Assembly (NCBI RefSeq): GCF_007923445.1
Contig: NZ_VOJI01000010.1
Coordinates: 1 to 64,000 of the forward strand
Direction of reading: 5' to 3'
DNA length: 64,000 bases
Source of the DNA: Puniceibacterium confluentis
GTDB taxonomy: Bacteria > Pseudomonadota > Alphaproteobacteria > Rhodobacterales > Rhodobacteraceae
The position numbers were made by a program, and so were the translations under genes. The stretch's first letter is position 1; each line of letters begins with the position of its first letter. Shown one piece after another: positions 34,586 through 43,119 of the stretch. The notes below the pieces were generated by a model, which was not told where the DNA came from, ran no database searches, and was given only the letters and a program-made list of their open reading frames with translations.

Positions 34586-36922
34586 TCAGGTGTTCGCCAG
34601 CTTTTTCATCACCACCTTGAAGGTCTTTTCGTCCGGGTCGGTGAAATAGAGGTCGGCGTCGTAGCCCTGGTCATCCATGAAATTGAAGATCCGCTTGGGG
34701 TCGCCAAGCCGGTAGGGCACCAGCAGTGTCGCGATGCGATGGCGTGTGGCCGCCGGATACTGCGCGTGCAGGCAGGTGCTGACCGGCAGACCTTCGTAAT
34801 CCGCGGGATCGACGCCGGGGAACCCGGTTTCCTGGGTGAGATCCGGCTTGCCCGCCTCGGACCAGACAACCTGGCCGTAAAACCCCGCCCGCTCTCCGGT
34901 ATAGCGGAACGTGGTCTTGCCCAGCTCGTAGGGTGCATTGGCGTGCAACAGCCAGTCCAGCGTCACCGGGGTCTGCGCATCGACCTTGTCAACGATCACG
35001 AAATAGCTGCCACGCACAAAATAGACTTCGCGTTCGGCCAGGGTCACTTCGGGCGACAGGCTCTGGTAGGCCGCGGTTGCGTCACCCTTGATATAGATGT
35101 GATCTTCGCGCTGTTCCGCCGCGACGATCCTGCCGGTCGAGGCCATCGCCTTGGCCTTGTCCTTGTCGGCATACTGGCCTTTGCCATTGATGAGGATGGC
35201 GTTTTTCGACCGGGTCTGGCGGCGCCAGTTCTGGTGCATGGTCGAGTTGAACGCCACGTAGTATCCCGACTGGATCGCCATGTCTTCGCCGAAGGCCGCC
35301 ATGCAAAAGGCATTCTGGTCGCCGTGGCTGTGGCTGATCGAGCCGAAGGGAGAGGACTTCATCACGAACTGGATGTGGTTGTCCGGATCCGCCATCGCGT
35401 GCTGCACCCCGACCCAGCCGATGCCCTTGAACCAGCGCAAGCCGCCTTCGGGCGCCGTTGCCGCGACTTCGGGGAAATCGGTACGGTAGGTCAGTTCGTC
35501 AAAGTTGGTGTCCCACCAGCCCCAGTTGTAGAACGCGCTCTCGGTGCCGGGGTTCAGGCGGGCCAGTTCCTCGTGATACCACTGATAGGCGCCGTTGCCG
35601 GTCACACCGGCGTATTGCCGCAGATTGATCCCGGTCTTGATGCAGGGCAGATCGCCCTGGGTGCTGTCATCGCCAAAGGTGGCACGCCGGGTGTTCGGCG
35701 CCTTGCAGAACAGCGGAAAGTCCCCGGTGTTGCGAAAGAACGGTCGCTTGTAGAGGTCGATGCCGGTGAAGGATTTGATCCGGTTGGCGGCTTCGATCAG
35801 ATAGGCCATGCCCATCATCCAGTAGTTCGTGCCCTCGGCCCAGCCGCCGTCGCTGTCACCCCAGGGCGAATAGACGGTGGACAGGAACTCGATGCAGTAG
35901 TTCAGCCAGTCGCGGGCCTCGTCGTCCTCTTCCTCGCTCAGAAGCGCAATGCAGGCCGGCACCAGCGTCAGCGACACCGAGCGCACGGCATGGCTGTCAT
36001 AGGGAAACAGGTGGATCTTGGCGTTGATGATTGCGTGTTCGGCGATGTCGCGGGTGCGCTCCAGCAGCGCGGCGCGAACCTTGGCGCGTTCCTCGTCGGT
36101 CATCTGGTCGTAGAGCCAGTCATAGCCCCAGGCCAGCGCATTGGTCACCCGGTAGGCCCATTCGTCGGTATAGGCGCGCGAGGTGGTGCCCATCGGATCC
36201 CATTCCGCGACCGACAGCAGCCAGTCCTTGGCGCGGGCCAGCATCCCGGGATCTTCGGTCACCTGCCCGCCGATGGCGAGATGACGGATGGCATACATCA
36301 CTTCCTGCAGGTCGATATAGGTCTGACGCCAGACCGGGGCGGTGCGCTTGTGACCGGGATAGCCTGCGGGTTCGGGCGTGATGTCGCGGTCCATCCAGGG
36401 CAGGACGGATTTCTGATAGAAGTTTGACCAGCTGCAATGGTCCGGATCGTCCTTCACCGCCGTGCGGAACGCGCCCAGCCGGTCCGGCGACAACCACAGA
36501 CGCGGATGCGCGAGGGTCGCGTCGGCATACCGTTTGTCGCGAGCGGGCAGCGGCGTTTCCGGCAGGTCCGCCGTGATCGAAAACGTCCGGGGCCTGCTCC
36601 AGCCGGTGGCGGGTTTGCCGGTGACGGGATCGCAGACCGCGTAGGACCAGTGATAATCCCCAGGGGCCAGCACTTCATCCGGGGTAAAGAAGTTCAGCGG
36701 GATGCCGGCAAATGTCCGCGTCGTCTTGGCATCAAAGCCCGGATCGCTCGACAGGCGCAGGACATACCGGGCCTCGTCCTCGATGACCGGCAACCAGGTG
36801 AATCGCGGCGGGTTCTCGACGGTCCGGGTGTCCGCATCCGGCTGGTACTGGATTGTCAGGCGGCCGGACCTGGGTTCGTCGAGCGGGGGCAGGGTCTGGC
36901 GGGTGCGGGTGTCCGTGGACAT
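34586..36922 (-). CDS. Oligoalginate exolyase, PL15-type heparinase II/III family
   Basis: 778 residues from the ATG at 36922; characterised Atu3025 of Agrobacterium has about 776. The N-terminal region (DUF4962-like; PRFTWLPVIEDEARYVLRLSSDPGF) precedes an alpha/alpha-barrel and a C-terminal heparinase II/III beta-sandwich. Candidate catalytic residues are H311 (PYDSHAVRS), Y367 (EGTNYWMMG) and H531 (SHSHGDQNAF). These sit at or within two residues of the positions I recall for Atu3025 (His311, Tyr365, His531). No signal peptide is present, so it acts in the cytoplasm on imported oligosaccharides, releasing unsaturated monouronates for KdgF and the SDR. Other acidic glycans are possible substrates. 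Confidence 0.86.
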   Translation of the reverse strand: MSTDTRTRQTLPPLDEPRSGRLTIQYQPDADTRTVENPPRFTWLPVIEDEARYVLRLSSDPGFDAKTTRTFAGIPLNFFTPDEVLAPGDYHWSYAVCDPVTGKPATGWSRPRTFSITADLPETPLPARDKRYADATLAHPRLWLSPDRLGAFRTAVKDDPDHCSWSNFYQKSVLPWMDRDITPEPAGYPGHKRTAPVWRQTYIDLQEVMYAIRHLAIGGQVTEDPGMLARAKDWLLSVAEWDPMGTTSRAYTDEWAYRVTNALAWGYDWLYDQMTDEERAKVRAALLERTRDIAEHAIINAKIHLFPYDSHAVRSVSLTLVPACIALLSEEEDDEARDWLNYCIEFLSTVYSPWGDSDGGWAEGTNYWMMGMAYLIEAANRIKSFTGIDLYKRPFFRNTGDFPLFCKAPNTRRATFGDDSTQGDLPCIKTGINLRQYAGVTGNGAYQWYHEELARLNPGTESAFYNWGWWDTNFDELTYRTDFPEVAATAPEGGLRWFKGIGWVGVQHAMADPDNHIQFVMKSSPFGSISHSHGDQNAFCMAAFGEDMAIQSGYYVAFNSTMHQNWRRQTRSKNAILINGKGQYADKDKAKAMASTGRIVAAEQREDHIYIKGDATAAYQSLSPEVTLAEREVYFVRGSYFVIVDKVDAQTPVTLDWLLHANAPYELGKTTFRYTGERAGFYGQVVWSEAGKPDLTQETGFPGVDPADYEGLPVSTCLHAQYPAATRHRIATLLVPYRLGDPKRIFNFMDDQGYDADLYFTDPDEKTFKVVMKKLANT

Positions 36923-36959
36923 GGTCAAACATCCTTGCTGGGCGTGAGCGGGCAGAAGT

Positions 36960-36991
36960 GAGAGGCGCGGCGGCACAACGCCGCGCCTCTC
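36960..36991 (-). terminator. Strong intercistronic hairpin between the binding-protein gene and the PL15 lyase
   Basis: A perfect 13-bp stem GAGAGGCGCGGCG (36960-36972) / CGCCGCGCCTCTC (36979-36991) with a 6-nt loop follows the binding-protein stop by 28 bp on the minus strand. There is no T-run, so it more likely stabilises the upstream mRNA and sets subunit ratios than terminates fully. Confidence 0.7.
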
Positions 36992-37019
36992 GGCCAGGGT
37001 CGGTCAGGAGAAACCGGCC

Positions 37020-38585
37020 CTAGTTGTACTGGCGCTGGTAGGCCGAGTTCAGGACGGTGATCACGTCCTCGTAACCCATGCGGTTCAGCGTCTTCACGTA
37101 ATCGTCCCAGTCGGCCTTCACTTCACCCGAGCCCAGAATCCACGCCTGCTGGCGTTCGAGCATGTAGGTGCGCAGCGACGGCCAGTACTTGTCATAGACC
37201 TTCTGTTCGTCCTGGTTGAAGGACACGCCCAGGAACTGGTCGATCAGCAGGTCGTTGGCATCGTACAACTCGATGCCTTCGCGGGCGGCCTGCGACGTCC
37301 ACTGCCATTCGTAGCGGTAATCCTGGAAATAGCCGCGCTGGATCTGTGCGCCTTCCAGATACATCTGGCTGTTCACCGGGCTGTCGCTGTTCAGCACTTC
37401 GGGTTTGTAGATCGGCTCGCCGTCCACCAGATCCCAGGTCTTGCCCTCCACGCCAAAGTTGGCAAGGTTGCGGCCCTCGTCGGTGAACCAGAAGTCGAAG
37501 TACTTGATCGTCTCGACCGGATTCTCGTTGGTGTAGCTGATGGCCCAGCCGTCCGGCTTGATCGGGATGCGGCGGTGCTCTTCCATCCGCACACCGGCTT
37601 CGGACGCCGGCGGCAGGAAGGGAATGAAGTTGAAGCCTGCGACCTTGTCCGCGAGCGCATCGTTGTATCCCGAGGTCGAGGCAAACCAGTCGTGGGTCAT
37701 GCCGCCAAGGTTTTCCGACAGCAGATAGTCACGCGAGGACGAGCCGCGGGTAAAGATTTCCGGGTCGATCAGACCTTCCTCGTACCACTGCGCCACATTG
37801 GACAGCGCGTCGCGGTATGCGTCCTGAGCGTAGGGGTGCACAACGCTGCCCGCATCATTGACGTAGAAGTCATGGTAGGTGTCCGAGCCGGAAGACCGCG
37901 CATCCCAGAGCGTGAGCAGGCGGTTCACCTCTTCCCACTGGCGGGCAAAATAGGGGATTTCGTCCTTCAGGCCGTTGCCGTTCGGGTCGTCATTGCGAAA
38001 GGCGGTAAGAACGGCGTGCAGCTCGTCGACATTCTGCGGCTGCTCAAGCCCCAGTGCGTCAAGCCAGTCCTGACGGATGTACCAGGCCCGGCCGAATTTG
38101 CCATCGGGCAGGTAGGGGATGTAATAATAGTTGCCGTCATAGGCCGAGATCGCCTGCACCAGATCGGGGTTGGCATCCCAGAAGGCCTGGATGTGCGGTG
38201 CGTGCTCTTTGACCAGATCGTTGAGCGGCACGAACGCGCCCTCGGGGCCGTACTGGTTCACCGGTTGCTGGATCAGGTGACCGCCGACGATGTCGGGCAT
38301 GTTGCCCTGTGCGATCAGCAGGTTCATCGCTTCGTTGCTGTCGGTGCTGTTGCGTCCCGCGGTCGCGTCGACCAGAGACACGTTGGTCATTTCGCGCGCG
38401 GCTTGTTCGACCGGATAGATCTCGCTCGGCGAGCCGCCGACACCGTAACCCTGAGCGCGGGGCCAGTGCATGTGAATGCTCAGTTCCAGCGGCTTGTCGA
38501 CAACTTTCAGGTGGCTGTCGGCAAAGGCCGGTGCGGTCAGTGCAGTGGTGGCCAGGATGGCGGTGGTGAGGGTCAGTTTACGCAT
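37020..38585 (-). CDS. Oligosaccharide ABC transporter substrate-binding protein (AlgQ/LipO type)
   Basis: 521 residues from the ATG at 38585, which opens a Sec signal peptide (MRKLTLTTAILATTALTAPAFA). The large family-1 binding protein includes LVQAISAYDGNYYYIPYLPDGKFGRAWYIRQDWLDALGLEQPQNVDE and FRNDDPNGNGLKDEIPYFAR. The latter matches the calcium-binding loop D-N-D-x-N-G of AlgQ1/AlgQ2. Length is close to AlgQ (about 526). With the permeases and ATPase upstream in the operon it should deliver oligoalginate or similar acidic oligosaccharides. Confidence 0.88.
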   Translation of the reverse strand: MRKLTLTTAILATTALTAPAFADSHLKVVDKPLELSIHMHWPRAQGYGVGGSPSEIYPVEQAAREMTNVSLVDATAGRNSTDSNEAMNLLIAQGNMPDIVGGHLIQQPVNQYGPEGAFVPLNDLVKEHAPHIQAFWDANPDLVQAISAYDGNYYYIPYLPDGKFGRAWYIRQDWLDALGLEQPQNVDELHAVLTAFRNDDPNGNGLKDEIPYFARQWEEVNRLLTLWDARSSGSDTYHDFYVNDAGSVVHPYAQDAYRDALSNVAQWYEEGLIDPEIFTRGSSSRDYLLSENLGGMTHDWFASTSGYNDALADKVAGFNFIPFLPPASEAGVRMEEHRRIPIKPDGWAISYTNENPVETIKYFDFWFTDEGRNLANFGVEGKTWDLVDGEPIYKPEVLNSDSPVNSQMYLEGAQIQRGYFQDYRYEWQWTSQAAREGIELYDANDLLIDQFLGVSFNQDEQKVYDKYWPSLRTYMLERQQAWILGSGEVKADWDDYVKTLNRMGYEDVITVLNSAYQRQYN

Positions 38586-38611
38586 GGTGTCCTCCCTGTT
38601 GCGCATGTTGG

Positions 38612-39493
38612 TCATTCCTTCACTCCTCCGAGAAGAATGCCCTTGTTGAAGTATTTCTGCAGGAACGGGTAAATCAGCAGGATCGGGATGATCGAGCAGA
38701 CGATGATCGCGGCGCTGACCGTTTCGAACGAATAGGCCGAGGTCAGAAGGGTGTTGGCGAATTCCTCGTCATCGGACAGTTCGACGATGACATGGCGCAG
38801 ATAGACCTGAAGCGGGATCTTTTCCTCGTCCTGCAGCAGCACCATCGCCCAGAAGAAGCCGTTCCAGCGCGACACGATGCAGAACAGCGCGACGGTGGCG
38901 ATGGCCGGTTTGCTCAGCGGCATGTAGACCTTCCAGAGCACCTGGAATTCGTTGGCGCCGTCCATCCGGGCCGCTTCCTCGAACGACTGCGGAATGCCTT
39001 CGAAGAAATTGCGCAGCAGGATGATGTTGAAGCCGTTGACCGCAAAGCCGATGATGATGCCGATGTAACTGTCGAGCAGGCCCAGATCCCGCATGTTCAG
39101 GAAGAACGGGATCAGACCGGCGTTGAACCACATGGTGAAGGCCACCATCAGGTTCCAGAACCGCCGCCCGTACAGCTGGGAACGCGACAGCGCATAGGCG
39201 CCGGGGATGATGAAGGCGAGGCTCATCAGCGTGCCGAAGATCGTGTAGATGAAGGTGTTCTTGTAGCTGATCCAGAACATCGGTTCGGACAGCACCTGCT
39301 TGTAGGCCTCGAGGGTAAAGCCCACCGGAGTCAGGATCACGTTGCCGGCCCGGGCCTCGAACCCTGTGCTCATCGACAATGACGCGATGTAGATGAACGG
39401 GTACAGGGTCGAGAGGGTGAACAGTGCAAGCAGCACCATGTTCAGGATCACAAAGGCCTTGTCGCCGCGCGAATAGAGATTCATGTTCAGCAT
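38612..39493 (-). CDS. Carbohydrate ABC transporter permease (AlgM2 type)
   Basis: 293 residues, identical in length to AlgM2 as I recall it. Six membrane segments and the EAA loop GIPQSFEEAARMDGANEFQVLWKVYMPLSKP are clear. The C-terminus YPFLQKYFNKGILLGGVKE is typical of this LplC/AlgM2 subgroup. It pairs with the permease encoded upstream (12-bp gap). Confidence 0.92.
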   Translation of the reverse strand: MLNMNLYSRGDKAFVILNMVLLALFTLSTLYPFIYIASLSMSTGFEARAGNVILTPVGFTLEAYKQVLSEPMFWISYKNTFIYTIFGTLMSLAFIIPGAYALSRSQLYGRRFWNLMVAFTMWFNAGLIPFFLNMRDLGLLDSYIGIIIGFAVNGFNIILLRNFFEGIPQSFEEAARMDGANEFQVLWKVYMPLSKPAIATVALFCIVSRWNGFFWAMVLLQDEEKIPLQVYLRHVIVELSDDEEFANTLLTSAYSFETVSAAIIVCSIIPILLIYPFLQKYFNKGILLGGVKE

Positions 39494-39505
39494 TGGTCTG
39501 CCTCC

Positions 39506-40501
39506 TCACCACAGCGATGTGCGCGAATAGCGCTTGGAAATGGTGTTGGCGCTCATCACGAGGACAAAGGCGACAACGGCGTTGAACAGGCCCGCGGCGG
39601 CGGCAAGATCGTATTGTCCGCCCTGGATGCCCTGCCGGTAGATGAAGGTGTTGACCACATCCGCCGTCTCGTAGGTGGCAGGCTGATAGAGCAGGATGAT
39701 CATCTCGAAGCTGATTTCGAGCATGTTGCCGATGCGGATGATCAGCATGATGATGATCGTGGGCAGGATCGACGGCAGGGTGATCTTCCACATCATCTGC
39801 CAGCGGCTGGCGCCGTCCACGACCGCGCTTTCATAGAGCGTGGGCGAGATACCGGCGATCGCGGCCAGATAGACGATGGATTGAAAGCCCGCCTCCTGCC
39901 AGATGGTGGTGCCGACAAAGATCGGCCGGAACCATTCAGACTTGGTCAGGAAATAGATCGGGTCCAGACCGAACCAGCCCATGATCGTGTTGACGATGCC
40001 CGCGCTTGGCGAGAACGCCGTGATGACGATGCCCGCGATGATCACGGACGAGATAAAGTGCGGCAGATAGACGATGGTCTGCGCAGTCTTCTTGAAGGTC
40101 TGGTTCAGCACCTCGTTGAACATCAGCGCCAGCAGGATCGGCATGGGAAAGCCGAACAGCAGGCTCAACATGCTGAGGTAGATGGTGTTGCGCAACGCGC
40201 GCAGGAACTGGTCGTTTCCGAACAGGGTGTGGAAATGTTCCAGGCCGACCCAGGGGCTGCCCGCGACTCCACGGAACACACTGTAGTCCTTGAACGCGAT
40301 CTGCAGGCCGTACATCGGCTTGTACAGGAAGACGAGCAGCCAGATGATGGTCGGCAACAGCAGGACATAGAGCTGCCATTCGCGTCTCAGATGGTCGCCG
40401 ACGCGCTGGATGCGGCCCGAGCGGCGTTGACGCTGCGCTTCGCGCGCCTCGATGACCAGTTCTTCCGTCTGGCCGACGGTTGGATCCAGTTCGGTGGTCA
40501 T
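39506..40501 (-). CDS. Carbohydrate ABC transporter permease (AlgM1/LplB type)
   Basis: 331 residues. A basic N-terminal tail of about 45 residues precedes six membrane segments. The EAA loop is ISPTLYESAVVDGASRWQMMWKITLPSILPT, and the end carries NTISKRYSRTSLW. YLLLLPTIIW-like and YKPMYGLQIAFKDYSVFRGVAGSPWVGLEHF segments identify the LplB/AlgM1 subgroup. The ATG overlaps the ATPase stop by 4 bp, so the four transporter genes are cotranslated. Confidence 0.92.
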   Translation of the reverse strand: MTTELDPTVGQTEELVIEAREAQRQRRSGRIQRVGDHLRREWQLYVLLLPTIIWLLVFLYKPMYGLQIAFKDYSVFRGVAGSPWVGLEHFHTLFGNDQFLRALRNTIYLSMLSLLFGFPMPILLALMFNEVLNQTFKKTAQTIVYLPHFISSVIIAGIVITAFSPSAGIVNTIMGWFGLDPIYFLTKSEWFRPIFVGTTIWQEAGFQSIVYLAAIAGISPTLYESAVVDGASRWQMMWKITLPSILPTIIIMLIIRIGNMLEISFEMIILLYQPATYETADVVNTFIYRQGIQGGQYDLAAAAGLFNAVVAFVLVMSANTISKRYSRTSLW

Positions 40502-41601
40502 TGCTCGTGCACCTGACCGGGCAGCGCCACACCGGTTTTGGCGTCAAACACGCGGATCAGGTGCGGTTTGATGGTAAAGCCGGAAATGGCCTCCAGTACG
40601 CCCCCCTGCCCGACCGTTTCGGTGCGGATGACAAACGGGGCGCCCATCAGGCTGGCGTGGATCAGGGCCTCGGAGCCCAGTGTTTCCACCAGATCGACGT
40701 CGATGCCGATGCGCCCGGGGACGGTTTCATCGGCGACGGTGACGAATTCGGGGCGGATGCCCAGGATGACCTCCTGCCCCACCGCGTTCTGCAGCGACGG
40801 AACCTTTGCCAGTGGCACGCGCTGACCGTCAAACTCTGCCACCGGGCCCTGATCGCCGGCGACGATCTTTGCCTCGACCATGTTCATCGGCGGTGAACCC
40901 AGGAACCCCGCGACAAAGGTGTTCGCCGGGTTCAGGAACAGCTCCATCGGAGAGCCGATCTGTTCGATCCGTCCGTCGTGCATGACGACGATGCGGTCGG
41001 CCAGGGTCATCGCCTCGACCTGATCGTGGGTCACATATATGCTGGTTGCGCCCAGGCGTTTGTGCAGGCGCTTGATTTCCGCGCGCATCTGGGTGCGCAG
41101 CTTGGCATCCAGATTGGACAGCGGTTCGTCGAACAGGAACACCTTGGGGCGGCGCACGATGGCGCGGCCCATGGCGACCCGCTGGCGCTGGCCGCCGGAA
41201 AGATCGGCGGGGCGGCGTTCAAGATAGGGGGTAAGGCCCAGGATGGTGCCGACTTCATCGACCGAAGAGGCGATGACTTCCTTGCTTTCCTTGCGGATCC
41301 GCAGGCCGAACGCGATGTTTTCGGCGACGTTCAGATGCGGGTAAAGCGCGTAGTTCTGAAACACCATCGCGACATCGCGATCCTTGGGGGCAACCCGGTT
41401 CACCACCCGGTCGTCGATGCTCAGCGTGCCGTCCGAGATTTCCTCGAGCCCGGCAATCATCCGCAGGGTTGTGGACTTGCCACAGCCCGACGGCCCGACG
41501 AGAACGACAAACTCCTTGTCCGCGATTTCAAGATCAATGCCATGCACAACCTGCAACGCCCCATACGCCTTGACGATGCCGTCCAATCGAACCCCAGACA
41601 T
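40498..41601 (-). CDS. Sugar ABC transporter ATP-binding protein (AlgS/UgpC/MsmK type)
   Basis: 367 residues from the ATG at 41601; the frame upstream is antisense to the enolase gene. Walker A is GPSGCGKST, Q-loop VFQNYALYPHL, signature LSGGQRQRV, Walker B VFLFDEPLSNLD and H-loop YVTHDQ. The C-terminal OB/TOBE regulatory domain runs from about residue 240. It heads the minus-strand operon, and its promoter region carries the GntR operator pair at 41707-41743. Confidence 0.94.
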   Translation of the reverse strand: MSGVRLDGIVKAYGALQVVHGIDLEIADKEFVVLVGPSGCGKSTTLRMIAGLEEISDGTLSIDDRVVNRVAPKDRDVAMVFQNYALYPHLNVAENIAFGLRIRKESKEVIASSVDEVGTILGLTPYLERRPADLSGGQRQRVAMGRAIVRRPKVFLFDEPLSNLDAKLRTQMRAEIKRLHKRLGATSIYVTHDQVEAMTLADRIVVMHDGRIEQIGSPMELFLNPANTFVAGFLGSPPMNMVEAKIVAGDQGPVAEFDGQRVPLAKVPSLQNAVGQEVILGIRPEFVTVADETVPGRIGIDVDLVETLGSEALIHASLMGAPFVIRTETVGQGGVLEAISGFTIKPHLIRVFDAKTGVALPGQVHEQ

Positions 41602-41706
41602 GGTGCCCCTCCCTTTGAATTGTCGCATCTGCCCACCAGCCCCCGCCGCCATCCGGCAGCAATCGGAACCGGAGGAGCCTGTCTGCGATTCGCTCTCCCG
41701 ATCATT

Positions 41707-41720
41707 CTGGTATACTAGTT
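41707..41720. promoter_or_regulatory. GntR operator site 1 (CTGGTATACTAGT)
   Basis: CTGGTATACTAGT at 41707-41719 is repeated exactly, on the other strand, at 43983-43971. It lies 107 bp upstream of the ABC ATPase gene start in the divergent region with the enolase gene. The core ATACTAGTAT-like word is palindromic, as expected for a GntR dimer. Confidence 0.75.
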
Positions 41721-41747
41721 TACAAACTGGGATACTAGTATTAATAT
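41719..41747 (+). promoter_or_regulatory. Promoter of the enolase-GntR operon
   Basis: TTTACA (41719-41724) and TAATAT (41742-41747) are separated by exactly 17 bp and lie about 40 bp before the ATG at 41788. The spacer is occupied by operator site 2, so the regulator would block RNA polymerase directly. Confidence 0.7.
41727..41743. promoter_or_regulatory. GntR operator site 2 (CTGGGATACTAGTATTA)
   Basis: CTGGGATACTAGTATTA differs from the 43983-43967 site (CTGGTATACTAGTATTG) at two positions. It starts 20 bp after site 1 (two helical turns), so two dimers could bind cooperatively on one face. Confidence 0.75.
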
Positions 41748-41787
41748 AACGAAGGTGAGACTCGAAAGCTTCCGCGGGAGGGAACGC

Positions 41788-43038
41788 ATGCGAATTGTCG
41801 AAATCAGGGTGACGCCGATTGCCGTGCCGGACGTGCCGCTGGCCAACACCAAGGGGGTGCATCAATCGGTATTTCTGCGCTCTGTCATCGAGCTGCACAC
41901 GGATTGCGGACGGGTCGGACTTGGGGAAACCTATGGTGCCACACGCACCCTGAATGGGCTGAAGGCCGTGGCCCCCACCCTCGACGGGCTGGACCCGTGG
42001 CACCTGAACGATCTGCGGCGCCGGGTTGAGATGGCACTGCCTGATGCCGGCGGCGTCAACGCGCCCACGGCGCTGGCCGACCACCGGGTGGTCGACGTGG
42101 TCTACAGCGCCTTCGAGATCGCCTGCCTGGACCTGCAGGGGCAGCAGGCCGGGCGACCGCTGCACGATCTGCTGGGGGGCGCGGTGCGCGACACCGTCTC
42201 CTTTGGGGGGTATCTGTTTTTCAAGTTCGCCAAGCGGGACCTGACGTTCGGCCCCGACATTTTGGGCGAGGTCATGACCCCCGATGCGCTGGTCGCGCAG
42301 GCGCGCTGGCTGGTTGATGACCACGGCTTCCAATCGCTCAAGCTCAAGGGCGGGGTGCTGGACCCGGATCAGGAAATCGAGACCATGCTGAAGCTGCGCG
42401 AGGCCTTTCCGCAGCATCCCCTGCGCATCGACCCGATGGGCGCCTGGACTGTCCCCACCGCCCTGCGGGTGATCGACAAGCTTGCCGGTGTTCTGGAATA
42501 TCTGGAAGATCCGGTGCGGGGCATGGACGCGATGGCCGAGTTGTCGGCCCGGACCGACATGCCGCTGGCCACCAATCTGGTGGTGGTGGAATTCGAACAG
42601 GTGATCGAAGCGGTCAGGAAGGATGCAGTACAGATCGTGTTGTCGGACCCGCACTACTGGCGGGGCGCAACCGGATCGATCCGCTTGGGCGAGATCTGCC
42701 GTGCCGCCGGTCTGGGCGTGTCGATGCATTCCAACTCGCATCTTGGCATATCGCTGGCGGCGATGATTCATGTGGCCGCCGCGACACCGGGGCTGAGCTA
42801 TGACTGCGACACACATTACCCCTGGTCATCGCGGGAAATCGTCAAGGGCGGGCGCCCGGTGTTCGTGGACGGCAGGCTGCAGGTGCCCAAGACCCCCGGG
42901 CTGGGCGTCGAATTGGACCGGGAGGCACTGGCCGATCTGAACAGCCTCTACAACCGCGCGATGGTTGCCGACCGTGACGACACCGACGAGATGAAGAAGT
43001 ACGTTCCGGACTACGTGCGAAAGGTGCCAAGATGGTAA
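41788..43038 (+). CDS. Enolase-superfamily sugar-acid dehydratase (glucarate dehydratase-like)
   Basis: 416 residues from the ATG at 41788 (MRIVEIRVTPIAVPDVPLAN). Active-site residues of the glucarate dehydratase group are in order: K185-L-K187 (SLKLKGG), D215 (RIDPMGAW), E240 (YLEDP), N263 (LATNLVV) and H314 (SMHSNSHLG). The intervals agree closely with E. coli GlucD. It should dehydrate an aldaric acid such as D-glucarate or a related acid sugar to a keto-deoxy acid, using Mg2+. It diverges from the oligouronate importer, and its promoter contains the GntR operators, so the substrate is probably made from the same uronic acid diet. The exact acid sugar is not determined. Confidence 0.85.
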   Translation: MRIVEIRVTPIAVPDVPLANTKGVHQSVFLRSVIELHTDCGRVGLGETYGATRTLNGLKAVAPTLDGLDPWHLNDLRRRVEMALPDAGGVNAPTALADHRVVDVVYSAFEIACLDLQGQQAGRPLHDLLGGAVRDTVSFGGYLFFKFAKRDLTFGPDILGEVMTPDALVAQARWLVDDHGFQSLKLKGGVLDPDQEIETMLKLREAFPQHPLRIDPMGAWTVPTALRVIDKLAGVLEYLEDPVRGMDAMAELSARTDMPLATNLVVVEFEQVIEAVRKDAVQIVLSDPHYWRGATGSIRLGEICRAAGLGVSMHSNSHLGISLAAMIHVAAATPGLSYDCDTHYPWSSREIVKGGRPVFVDGRLQVPKTPGLGVELDREALADLNSLYNRAMVADRDDTDEMKKYVPDYVRKVPRW

Positions 43039-43119
43039 GTTGGATGCGATGCGACCCGTCGGAAGGCTGGCCAGTGCCCGGATATCTGGCTACAATATTT
43101 CAGCGTTGGAGTGAGTGAG

